A stretch of DNA of 7,904 nucleotides, taken from the NCBI GenBank assembly GCA_026414245.1, contig JAOAJJ010000052.1, forward strand, positions 1 to 7,904, read 5' to 3'. The translations under genes were made by a program, and so were the position numbers. The notes under the pieces are model-generated. The model saw only the letters and a list, made by a program, of their open reading frames with translations, made no database searches and was not told the origin of the DNA. Shown here in pieces: positions 1 to 6,342 of the stretch. Source of the stretch: Candidatus Bathyarchaeota archaeon (lineage in GTDB: Archaea; Thermoproteota; Bathyarchaeia; Bathyarchaeales; DTEX01). How positions within the stretch are numbered: the first letter of the stretch is position 1; every line of letters begins with the position of its first letter.

Positions 1-139
1 GATCAGTGAGGTTTCGGTCGCCATGAGGCTTGAATGCACATCTGAAGAGCTAGGCAGAACCATTCACCCCCATCCCACTCTAAGCGAGGCTATTATGGAG
101 GCAGCGTTAGCGGTTTCCGGAAGAGCAATTCACATTTAA
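1..139 (+). CDS. lpdA: dihydrolipoyl dehydrogenase, C-terminal end only
   Basis: The frame opening at base 2 runs without a stop to TAA at 137-139 and gives 45 residues of the C-terminal dimerisation domain of a dihydrolipoamide dehydrogenase (E3). The signature HPHPTLSEAIMEAA is visible; in this family the His before PTLSE (codon 71-73) and the Glu five residues later (codon 86-88) form the His-Glu dyad that acts on the dithiol of the partner subunit. The enzyme reoxidises lipoyl groups with FAD and NAD+ in 2-oxoacid dehydrogenase, acetoin dehydrogenase or glycine cleavage complexes. The FAD and NAD domains and the redox-active Cys pair lie outside the window, so the partner complex cannot be told. 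Family assignment is strong; the gene symbol follows from the family. Confidence 0.88.
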   Translation, partial: ISEVSVAMRLECTSEELGRTIHPHPTLSEAIMEAALAVSGRAIHI

Positions 140-189
140 TGAACTCAAAGAATAGCGAGAACATTAAGTAGAAGGTTTCTATGGGATTT

Positions 190-231
190 CCCTTAAATAG
201 AAGTCTCCACAATTCCATTAGGGGGAGTGAT
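190..231 (+). promoter_or_regulatory. TATA-like box and ribosome binding site of the SDR gene
   Basis: A TATA-like TTAAATA at 193-199 lies about 33-39 bases before the ATG at 232, which would place transcription start near 220-226. GGGGGAGTGAT at 221-231 is a good archaeal Shine-Dalgarno region directly ahead of that ATG. The promoter would lie inside the coding sequence if the upstream ATG at 181 were the start, which argues for 232. Seen by eye, not tested. Confidence 0.45.
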
Positions 232-1077
232 ATGGCTGGAAATGAGGCTCGGAAGGGAAGGGTTGAGGGGAAAGTCGCCCTGGTGATAGGTGCATCTGGG
301 GGCATAGGTGAGGGAATATCCAAAGATTTCGCTAAGGAGGGGGCGCGTGTTATTCTCGCGGACATAAATTTTGAGAGAGCGCAAAAAATCGCAGAAGAAA
401 TAAACCAGCAATATGGTCCCAACAGAGCTATCGCAATAAAGGTTGATGTAACTAATGAGAAAGAGGTGGAAGAAATGGTTAAAAAAGCTGTTGAAGCATT
501 CGGCTGGATCGACATAATGGTTTACAGTGTGGGTATAGTTAGAGCTGGAAGCGTTAAAGAGATGCCGTTAGAGGACTTTGAACTGGTAACAAAGATAAAT
601 TACACCGGATACTTTCTCTGCGTCAAACATGTGGCGCGAGTGATGGCTGAGCAGCATAAACGCGCCCCATCCCGTTGGATGGACATAATCCAAATAAATT
701 CAAAATCGGGTTTGCAGGGAAGCTACAGGAATGCCGCCTACGCGGGAAGTAAATTCGGCGGCATTGGATTGACACAGAGCTTTGCGCTTGAGCTACTGGA
801 AGATGGCATTAAAGTCAACGCTATATGCCCCGGAAACTACTTTGACGGGCCTTTATGGTCGGATCCGGAGAAGGGGTTGTTTATACAGTATTTGAAGGCT
901 GGTAAGGTTCCGGGAGCAAAGACTGTTATGGATGTAAGGAGATACTATGAGTCTAAGGTGCCTATGGGTAGGGGATGCGCTATAGAGGATATAATGAACG
1001 CAATTTATTACGTGATTGAGCAGAAATATGAGACTGGGCAAGCTATCCCCGTTACCGGTGGACAGGTAATGAGGTGA
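232..1077 (+). CDS. srlD: short-chain dehydrogenase, sorbitol-6-phosphate 2-dehydrogenase-like
   Basis: A 281-residue classical SDR, likely oxidising a sugar-alcohol phosphate (D-sorbitol 6-phosphate to D-fructose 6-phosphate in SrlD) in the cytoplasm. Visible motifs: GASGGIG at residues 20-26; Asp44 after strand 2, which favours NAD over NADP; DV at 72-73; YSVG at 98-101 in place of the usual NNAG; and a catalytic set Asn123, Ser157, Tyr170, Lys174. INSKSG, KFGGIGLTQS, YYESKVP, RGC and the terminal TGGQVM match what I recall of E. coli SrlD closely, down to the same C-terminal end, so the subfamily call is better than a generic SDR call. The exact substrate (hexitol or pentitol phosphate) is inferred. 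Start chosen at 232 for its GGGGGAGTGAT site; an in-frame ATG at 181 would add 17 residues unlike the family. It follows lpdA by 92 bases and converges with the PHP gene. Confidence 0.85.
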   Translation: MAGNEARKGRVEGKVALVIGASGGIGEGISKDFAKEGARVILADINFERAQKIAEEINQQYGPNRAIAIKVDVTNEKEVEEMVKKAVEAFGWIDIMVYSVGIVRAGSVKEMPLEDFELVTKINYTGYFLCVKHVARVMAEQHKRAPSRWMDIIQINSKSGLQGSYRNAAYAGSKFGGIGLTQSFALELLEDGIKVNAICPGNYFDGPLWSDPEKGLFIQYLKAGKVPGAKTVMDVRRYYESKVPMGRGCAIEDIMNAIYYVIEQKYETGQAIPVTGGQVMR

Positions 1078-1113
1078 AAGATCTTTTAACGTGTAGGGGC
1101 TGTGCAAGCAACA

Positions 1114-2664
1114 TTAGTTTTTATCTTCCAGGAAAAAGTTTTTCACGATTTCCTTAAGTTTCTCCCTGAAAACATCTTCCACCTCTATTTGAGGCTTCTC
1201 TCCATCAATTAATTTAATGGAGTTCAGCAGTTCTCTCGGCAGCCTAAAACCAGGTTTAACACTCCAGCAACAAGGTTTATCGCCTAAAATATCATAGAGG
1301 GCAAGTGCGATTTTTAGGGTGTTTTCTTCTCCGACATCCCTAAACCATTCTAAAGCATCGTCTGGCCAAACTATTCTGCCTAGAAAAGAGAAGAAAGAGG
1401 CGCCGAAGACTCTGTCTTTAAAGGTTAGGTGCCCAGTGGAATCAATGTAGCCTATTCCGGCATACTTTGATAAAAACTGATGCCCAAGAATCAGATAGGC
1501 TCCTCTCTTAAATGTTTGGAGGAATTCTGGTCTTCTAGAAAATTCGTCAACAAGTGGCTGTGGGGACTTAGTGTTATGCTCTGTTCCGTTAAAAACTGGA
1601 AGACCTCGTTTTTCCGCACACTTCAAAATCTCTCTAAGCCTCTCTTCAGTATTTCTTTTTGGAATAACCTCGATGGCAAATATTCCATAGCTCTCAAGCT
1701 CATCGAAGAGGGAGTTTAGATCAGCCTCTCTTTCAGTGATAGGGTTGCCTAAAACAGGATACGTTGGTATTGCACCATATTCTCTAAACAATGAGACAAG
1801 GTCTTCAATGCTTGGAAAGGCTTCGGCGGGTTCCTCCACATAGGCTGGTCCACCCGCCTTTAAAAGCTCATTTCTAATTAAGTCTTGGAGGGCTTCATCG
1901 CTTGAAAGACTGATTTTAACCTCGCCAAAAATCTTCTGCAGAAAGTTTCTTAAGTCATGCGGGTTAGGGAATCTCCTTCTAAGGAGCTCTGCTATCGCCT
2001 GCGCCACATGCCTCTCCGTAACATTTCCACGTGGCGTGCATTTTAAAACGTCATCGAACACCAAATTTAAGGATGCATCAAATTTTTTAAGAATCTCACC
2101 AGCTTTTTCAGTCATCTCCTCATATCTTTTTCTTAAAGCTCCCCTCATCGTTCTTAGAAGCTCATCGCCCGGCGAATGTGGTTTAAGATTTCTTATTACA
2201 CCTTTACCGCAGAGATATACTCGCCCCGGATTTTTCGGATCATTATATCTCTCACCCCTTATTCTAGCCTCTTCAGACATGGCTATGGCCTCTATGCTAA
2301 AGACCGCCTTTAACCCTAAAATTCTACACGCTTCACCAAACTCCCTGTGGCCATCTATAGTATAATGATCATTTATGCCGAAAATTTCTAGCCCGGATCT
2401 ATATGCTTCCCAAGCGGCTTCAGCTGGCGATCTGAAGACGCTGAAAGACTCGCTTGTATGAATATGCACATTAACGAAACCATGTTTTTTAGGCGGAGCA
2501 ATAAGTCCCTCCGCCTCGAGGCGTTTAAGCTCTCTAAGCGCCTCTAAACGTGACAGCGTCTTTTTCTTCCCAGCATAATTTAATTCACCTTCTTCAGGCT
2601 CACCAAGCAAATCAATGAGCGCCTTCACGTTCTCGGGGAGGTTCTCGGCACAATTGCATTTCAT
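1114..2664 (-). CDS. PHP-domain metal-dependent phosphoesterase-like protein
   Basis: A 516-residue protein with a PHP fold, the metal-dependent phosphoesterase superfamily that includes histidinol phosphatase, the DNA polymerase III exonuclease domain and the RNase AM/TrpH group. Visible metal-ligand motifs (numbered from the ATG at 2664): HIH at 67-69, NDHYTIDGH with Asp99, His100 and His106, Glu125 in SIEA, an RH pair at 218-219 in VTERHVAQAI, which resembles the TrpH-type RPHxA motif, and GTEHN at 360-364, probably the counterpart of the usual GSDAH. Between motifs lie long insertions, and about 150 residues follow the last motif, so the protein is larger than most PHP phosphatases (about 220-290). 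N-terminal residues 1-55 look like a small helical add-on. Start chosen at ATG 2664, with GGGGTG ten bases upstream; a GTG at 2697 would add 11 residues but its GGATGA site touches the codon. Probable role is hydrolysis of a phosphate ester or nucleotide; substrate unknown. Confidence 0.75.
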   Translation of the reverse strand: MKCNCAENLPENVKALIDLLGEPEEGELNYAGKKKTLSRLEALRELKRLEAEGLIAPPKKHGFVNVHIHTSESFSVFRSPAEAAWEAYRSGLEIFGINDHYTIDGHREFGEACRILGLKAVFSIEAIAMSEEARIRGERYNDPKNPGRVYLCGKGVIRNLKPHSPGDELLRTMRGALRKRYEEMTEKAGEILKKFDASLNLVFDDVLKCTPRGNVTERHVAQAIAELLRRRFPNPHDLRNFLQKIFGEVKISLSSDEALQDLIRNELLKAGGPAYVEEPAEAFPSIEDLVSLFREYGAIPTYPVLGNPITEREADLNSLFDELESYGIFAIEVIPKRNTEERLREILKCAEKRGLPVFNGTEHNTKSPQPLVDEFSRRPEFLQTFKRGAYLILGHQFLSKYAGIGYIDSTGHLTFKDRVFGASFFSFLGRIVWPDDALEWFRDVGEENTLKIALALYDILGDKPCCWSVKPGFRLPRELLNSIKLIDGEKPQIEVEDVFREKLKEIVKNFFLEDKN

Positions 2665-2821
2665 GACCCAGATACACCCCTTAGAAAACGCTGACACTCA
2701 TCCTTTAACTTTCGATCACTCTGAATCATTCTCTTATTTTAGAGGAGAAACTAAAAATATTTAAGTTTTTATAACTTACTAAATTTTTGGCTTTGAAGGG
2801 GTTGAAAGAAGGGTTCAGCTC
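2665..2821. promoter_or_regulatory. divergent intergenic promoter region
   Basis: This region separates the divergent PHP and zinc-dehydrogenase genes. On the plus strand an AT-rich block (2752-2783) contains TATA-like TTTTTATAACTT at 2766-2777, about 45-55 bases before the ATG at 2822, implying a leader of roughly 20 bases. On the minus strand CTAAAATAAGAG (2731-2742) is TATA-like and would serve the PHP gene with a leader of about 40 bases, and GGGGTG (plus 2675-2680) is its ribosome binding site. Shared control is possible but no operator palindrome is evident. Confidence 0.4.
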
Positions 2822-3880
2822 ATGAAGATGAAGGCTGCCTTTCTCGTTGGAAGGGAAAAGTTTGAAGTGAGGGAAGTCGATGTACCTAGATGCGGCCCTG
2901 GTGAGGTTTTGGTCAGAGTCAAAGCGTGTGCTGTTTGCGGTACAGATTTAAGGATATTTCGTGGCGAGAAAAGAATTGATGTTCCGATAACTGGACATGA
3001 AATATCTGGGATAGTTGAAGAGATGGGTGAAGGAGTCGATGGGCTATCTGTTGGCGATAAGGTGGTTATTAAAACTGTTATCGGATGTGGGGAGTGCGAT
3101 GCATGTCGGAGAGGGGAGGAAAACCGTTGTCGGCGTAAGTATAAGGCTATGGGCTACCAATATAATGGTGGCTTCGCTCAGTTTATACTTGTGCCAAGGG
3201 AAGCCGTAAGGCAGGGATGTGTAATCAAGGTGCCTGAGAATGTATCTTTCGAGGAAGCCACGATCGTTGAGCCATTTTCATGCGTAATTAACGGCTGGTA
3301 TCCGTTCAGGAAGAGGGAGCCGGGTTTTACGACCGCGGTATTAGGAGCGGGAATAATCGGCATGCTCCACGTAGAGTATGCCAAGCTAAAGGGCTCAAAG
3401 GTTATTCTCATCAACCGGACGTCTCCGAGGCTGATTCTTGCCAAAAAGATTGGCTCATCTGCCGACGAATTTATTGATGCAAGCCAATATGATCCGGTTA
3501 AAAAGGTTAAAGAGTTAACTGGTGGATTAGGAGCCGACGTCGTAATATGTGCGGCCTCTTCAAAAGATATTCAGAGGGAAGCTATCGAGATGGCGGCTGT
3601 AGACGCGGATATTAGCTTTTTTGCAGGATTACCTAAAGATGACTCAAACGTATTATTGGACTCGAATATAATACATTATAATGAACTGCATATTCATGGA
3701 GCCAACGCCTCTAACAGAAGCCAGTATCTGGAGGCTTTAGATCTAATAGCTTCTGGGAAAGTTAATGTTAAGAAATTTATAACACATAAGTTTCCGCTAG
3801 AAAAACTTGCTGAGGCGATGAGGTGTCTTGAAGATAGATCTATGAACGCCATAAAGATTATAGTTGATCCGTGGATGTGA
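2822..3880 (+). CDS. zinc-dependent polyol/alcohol dehydrogenase (GatD / L-iditol 2-dehydrogenase-like)
   Basis: A 352-residue medium-chain dehydrogenase, normal length for the family. The N-terminal GroES-like domain carries catalytic zinc ligands Cys39 (in AVCGTD), His59-Glu60 (GHEISG) and Glu150 (EPFSC). A structural zinc lobe is complete with Cys89, Cys92, Cys95 and Cys103. The Rossmann domain has GAGIIG at 175-180, and strand 2 ends in LINRTSPR, with Asn198 where NAD-specific members have an acidic residue, so NADP(H) use is plausible. Overall it resembles galactitol-1-phosphate 5-dehydrogenase, L-iditol and threonine dehydrogenases; the precise substrate cannot be read from sequence, though the neighbouring SrlD-like and TarJ-like genes favour a polyol or polyol phosphate. 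ATG 2822 was taken as start, with AAGAAGGG about nine bases upstream; ATG 2828 is an equal alternative. The gene is transcribed away from the PHP gene and converges on the TarJ-like gene with 9 bases between stops. Confidence 0.8.
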   Translation: MKMKAAFLVGREKFEVREVDVPRCGPGEVLVRVKACAVCGTDLRIFRGEKRIDVPITGHEISGIVEEMGEGVDGLSVGDKVVIKTVIGCGECDACRRGEENRCRRKYKAMGYQYNGGFAQFILVPREAVRQGCVIKVPENVSFEEATIVEPFSCVINGWYPFRKREPGFTTAVLGAGIIGMLHVEYAKLKGSKVILINRTSPRLILAKKIGSSADEFIDASQYDPVKKVKELTGGLGADVVICAASSKDIQREAIEMAAVDADISFFAGLPKDDSNVLLDSNIIHYNELHIHGANASNRSQYLEALDLIASGKVNVKKFITHKFPLEKLAEAMRCLEDRSMNAIKIIVDPWM

Positions 3881-3889
3881 ACTCAACCA

Positions 3890-4963
3890 TTATGGAAAAT
3901 ACACCATGACTCTGCCGGGTTTAACCCTTGATTCACCCTCCTCCGTGTCAGCGTACTTGAATGCTTCAGTTAAATCATTTACATCATTAATAACAAATTT
4001 TTTCGCTGATATTATCCGTTTAACCCTATCTTGAAAATCTTGAGATCTTAACAGTTCCAGAGCCCTAATGAAATGCTCCATCCTACTGCGGGTAGAACCC
4101 TTAAAGGTTAATCCCCTATTCACTATTTTACTGACCTCAACGGGCACTTCACCCATCGAGATTCCCAGTAAGATACATTTTCCTCCAGGTTTAAGAATAT
4201 CTATTGATTCCCTTATAGTTGTCTTATGCGCTCTCCCACCGGCGGCTTCAAAGGAAACATCGATTTCTCCATAAATCTCCTTCAGCGCCGCGTGATTTCT
4301 CAGCGAATTTATGGTGGAAGCGAAGTCGCTGGCTAACGATAGCTTTTCATCCACCACGCCAATAAAGTAGAGTTTTTCGGGTGGAATACCCCCAACATAA
4401 GAGGATATTAAAGCCAGAAGATAACCTATTGGTCCATCTCCTATGATGGCAACGCTATCATTTTTTCTCGCACCGGATTCCTCGAATGCATTTAAAGCTA
4501 TCGAGAGCGGTTCAGTTAATGCCGCAACCTCGATATCAACCCCTTCCGGAATAGGCAATACACGCCTCTCTGGATATAGGAAGTATGTCCTCGCTAGGCC
4601 GTCAGCCGTAGCAGCCATATATTTTGCATTCTGACATAAATTTTCTCTAGAGGTTCTGCAGGGGTTGCATGCGCCACATGGAATCATGGGGTTAACAATA
4701 ACTTTGGTTCCAGGCTTTATTTTCGCTCCTTCACCAACTTCAACCACCTCAGCGACCCCTTCGTGAAGCAGGCAAATCGGCAACCTTGCTCTTAATTTTT
4801 CCGGCTCCTTCTCACCCCTAAAATATAATAGTTCGCTTCCGCATATACCCGCAACAATAGGCTTTAAAAGGAGAAAATCTCTGGGAGATTTATCTATGAT
4901 CCTTTCCTTCAAGACGAATTTGAATGGCTCAACTAAATAGTATTCCTTCGCAATGTATCTCAT
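3890..4963 (-). CDS. zinc-type dehydrogenase resembling TarJ ribitol-5-phosphate / ribulose-5-phosphate oxidoreductase
   Basis: A 357-residue medium-chain dehydrogenase. The pattern LLHEGVAEVV (catalytic His67-Glu68), TEPLS (Glu151), GDGPIG (175-180), FEAAGGRAH (238-246), LGISMGEVPVEV and GSTRSR with NDLTEAF near the end matches TarJ/Bcs-type enzymes as I remember them; these reduce D-ribulose 5-phosphate to D-ribitol 5-phosphate with NADPH for wall teichoic acid or capsule. Cys41 completes the catalytic zinc site. Unlike the bacterial TarJ sequence I recall, it has a full structural zinc lobe (Cys96, Cys99, Cys102, Cys110), as in sorbitol dehydrogenases. Strand 2 ends in VVDEK at 203-207, whose Asp may favour NAD. 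Archaea do not make teichoic acid, so a catabolic or other polyol-phosphate role is likely (inference). The ATG at 4963 has GGGAG five bases upstream. It shares no operon with a neighbour. Confidence 0.75.
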   Translation of the reverse strand: MRYIAKEYYLVEPFKFVLKERIIDKSPRDFLLLKPIVAGICGSELLYFRGEKEPEKLRARLPICLLHEGVAEVVEVGEGAKIKPGTKVIVNPMIPCGACNPCRTSRENLCQNAKYMAATADGLARTYFLYPERRVLPIPEGVDIEVAALTEPLSIALNAFEESGARKNDSVAIIGDGPIGYLLALISSYVGGIPPEKLYFIGVVDEKLSLASDFASTINSLRNHAALKEIYGEIDVSFEAAGGRAHKTTIRESIDILKPGGKCILLGISMGEVPVEVSKIVNRGLTFKGSTRSRMEHFIRALELLRSQDFQDRVKRIISAKKFVINDVNDLTEAFKYADTEEGESRVKPGRVMVYFP

Positions 4964-5238
4964 GGCTGCTCCCTTAAAGGGAATCGGAAATCATCCATAT
5001 ATGTGTTTATTTGCTCAAACTAAACTGGCTCCCATACACCAGCACATATTAAATACTTCGGCATTTCTCAAAGTATTTCAATTATGTTGGTCCAAGTTTC
5101 CCAGCCCATCTTTGGAAGCAAATGCAATAGTATAAAACTTAACTTAAGAGGAATGCGAGCTGCCGACTGGATCAAAACGCCTACCGCCGCACGCAGACCA
5201 CATATCTATAAGGTTAACGCCAATAAATAAATAGGTTT
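4964..5238. promoter_or_regulatory. 275-base divergent intergenic region with TATA-like boxes
   Basis: No gene was found here. For the minus-strand dehydrogenase, GGGAG (plus 4969-4973) is the ribosome binding site and AAATAAACACATATATGG (complement of 4995-5012) is TATA-like, about 35-50 bases before the ATG. For the plus-strand zinc-ribbon gene, TATCTATAAGG at 5203-5213 is TATA-like and would start transcription almost at the ATG at 5239, a leaderless arrangement common in archaea; a second box, AGTATAAAACTT at 5129-5140, lies further upstream. No tRNA or operator could be recognised. Confidence 0.35.
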
Positions 5239-5796
5239 ATGCTAAGAAATATGAAGCGAATAAATGTATGCGAGGGGGAAGAGTTGCCATATTGCCCAAA
5301 CTGTGGAGGTCAAATTAATGAGGGCTATGATCGCTGCAAACGATGCGGCTTTAATATCACACAGATTAAAGGGCTACTGAACTCTTCCCAAGAAGCCGTC
5401 AAATCAGTCGTCCTACAGAGAATTGAGGGAATAAAGCGGAAAGATGCTGAAGCCGTTCAGAGACTCATCAACAAAGAAAATTACACTAAGTTTGATGATT
5501 GGCCACCTTTTGAGCGGCAGGGATTGGATGGCTTGAAGAGGGAGGCTGAGGCGCTTAAAGTTCTGAAAGAATATAGGTATGAAGTGAAAGATTTGAGAAT
5601 AGACTTATTCGATAATGTCGCATTAACATCATTTATCATAAAATATAGTGGAAGAATTAGAAACATGGACTTCGATGTGAGATCAAGAGTAACCATAGTT
5701 TTAGTTAAAGCTGGAGACGAGTGGAAAATTGTTCACGAGCATTGGTCACGTTTCCCGGAAAGAGAATCATGGAGACACGGTCTATTCTTCCATTAA
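5239..5796 (+). CDS. zinc-ribbon protein with C-terminal NTF2/SnoaL-like domain
   Basis: A 185-residue hypothetical protein in two parts. Residues 19-37 form a zinc ribbon, CPNC ... CKRCGF, with Cys19, Cys22, Cys33 and Cys36. Residues about 52-173 look like an NTF2-like (SnoaL/DUF4440) cone fold: an opening helix VVLQRIEGIKRKDAEAV, a GLDGLKREAEAL helix, and closing strands with VRSRVTIVLVKAGDEWKI and HEHWSRF, the typical last strand of this superfamily. The fold binds small ligands or mediates protein contacts; no function can be assigned. Start is uncertain: ATG 5239 fits a leaderless transcript from the TATA-like box at 5203-5213; ATG 5251 has no ribosome site; TTG 5284 has GAGGGGG five bases upstream and would give a protein beginning with the zinc ribbon (PYCPNCG), as many archaeal zinc-ribbon proteins do. 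The gene stands alone. Confidence 0.7.
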   Translation: MLRNMKRINVCEGEELPYCPNCGGQINEGYDRCKRCGFNITQIKGLLNSSQEAVKSVVLQRIEGIKRKDAEAVQRLINKENYTKFDDWPPFERQGLDGLKREAEALKVLKEYRYEVKDLRIDLFDNVALTSFIIKYSGRIRNMDFDVRSRVTIVLVKAGDEWKIVHEHWSRFPERESWRHGLFFH

Positions 5797-5840
5797 CTGA
5801 ATTTTAGCGGTCTTTCATTTTAAGGTTATTTATTAGTTGA
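5797..5840 (+). terminator. T-rich stretch after the zinc-ribbon gene, possible archaeal terminator
   Basis: Just past the stop codon there are successive T runs (AATTTTAG, CTTTCATTTT, GGTTATTTATT). Archaeal termination often uses T-rich stretches without a hairpin. This is weak evidence by eye only. Confidence 0.25.
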
Positions 5841-5879
5841 GCAAAACTATTTCTTCAAACCCCTCATGACCTGTACATA

Positions 5880-6117
5880 TTTCCTCTCTTTGATAGCGAC
5901 CAAATATCAGAGGGAAAAGGCATCCCTAGACTTCATATAGGGAAGCCCCACTAAACCCGCCTACCAGATTCCGTTTTAACCCACTCTGCCTCTTTGCAAT
6001 TAACATATGCAGAAAAGAGGGCTGAAAAACGACTCTATTTCCCTCTCATCATGTTGCATGCCACAGAAGAGGGGAAATTACGTTAAAGAGGGCACGCAAT
6101 ATATTGCGATAATCCCT
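5880..6117. other. cluster of inverted repeats in a gene-free stretch
   Basis: Several hairpin-capable repeats lie close together. The best is GGCATCCCTA (5919-5928) with TAGGGAAGCC (5938-5947): 9 of 10 pairs, 9-base loop. Others are an imperfect TTTCC..GAT / ATC..GGGAAA pair (5880-5917); CCTCTTT GCA (5989-5998) with TGC aga AAAGAGG (6008-6020); ATTTCCCTCT (6037-6046) with AGAGGGGAAAT (6068-6078), one base bulged; and AGGG/CCCT arms (6089-6092, 6114-6117) around a perfect palindrome. AGAGGG or its complement recurs at 5909, 6016, 6041, 6068 and 6087. Possible meanings are a structured RNA, the end of a mobile element, or a binding-site array. No RNase P, SRP or tRNA signature was recognised. 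Confidence 0.4.
6095..6108. repeat. perfect 14-base palindrome
   Basis: CGCAATATATTGCG reads identically on both strands, and outer arms AGGG (6089-6092) and CCCT (6114-6117) extend the symmetry imperfectly. It lies 17 bases ahead of the first ATG of the decayed frame at 6125, so it could be an operator for that former gene, or simply a member of the hairpin cluster. Confidence 0.5.
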
Positions 6118-6124
6118 AACCAAA

Positions 6125-6341
6125 ATGTTCTTTGAGAAGAAGCTAATCCTACCGAAGAATCCAGCAATTGAGCAATAGGATAAGGCAAGATTCTACATAA
6201 CGCTAAGGGAGGCTCAGAGAGCCAAGATGGGCCAGAGGGCGAATAGACGACCTAGCAGCACTATGCGCCTCAATCGCATATATAATATCTAAAGGTGGTA
6301 AAGCTCGGAGGAGAGATGCAGAAGAACTGCTAAAAAAATAA
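6125..6341 (+). pseudogene. decayed reading frame of unknown function
   Basis: From ATG 6125 the frame reads MFFEKKLILPKNPAIEQ, meets TAG (6176-6178), and continues in frame with DKARFYITLREAQRAKMGQRA. Near 6240 protein-like sequence shifts to another frame, IDDLAALCASIAYIISKGG followed by a Lys/Arg-rich helix KARRRDAEELLKK, ending at TAA 6339-6341. The residue mix (helical, charged C-terminus) is protein-like in both halves, which suggests one small gene of about 70 codons broken by a stop and a frameshift. I do not recognise the family. Read-through of TAG as pyrrolysine is conceivable but does not explain the shift. Chance open frames remain a real alternative. Confidence 0.3.
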
Positions 6342-6342
6342 G

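Noticed and set aside
93..515. 140-codon minus-strand ORF opposite the SDR gene
   Set aside because: It overlaps clear SDR coding sequence with motifs on the plus strand and has no recognisable content; it is an antisense shadow.
4971..4981. CCCTTAAAGGG near-palindrome ahead of the TarJ-like gene
   Set aside because: It has only five-base arms and overlaps the ribosome binding site; it is too short to claim as an operator.
4953..5135. 60-codon plus-strand ORF overlapping the start of the TarJ-like gene
   Set aside because: There is no ribosome binding site, the product is low-complexity-like and matches no family I recognise, and the region is better explained as promoter for the minus-strand gene.
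5880..6117. CRISPR array or RNase P / SRP RNA
   Set aside because: The AGAGGG elements are too short and irregularly spaced for CRISPR repeats, and none of the conserved RNase P or SRP cores could be found.
6176..6178. In-frame TAG read as pyrrolysine in the broken frame
   Set aside because: A frameshift is also needed a few dozen bases later, no methylamine methyltransferase motif is present, and gene decay explains both.
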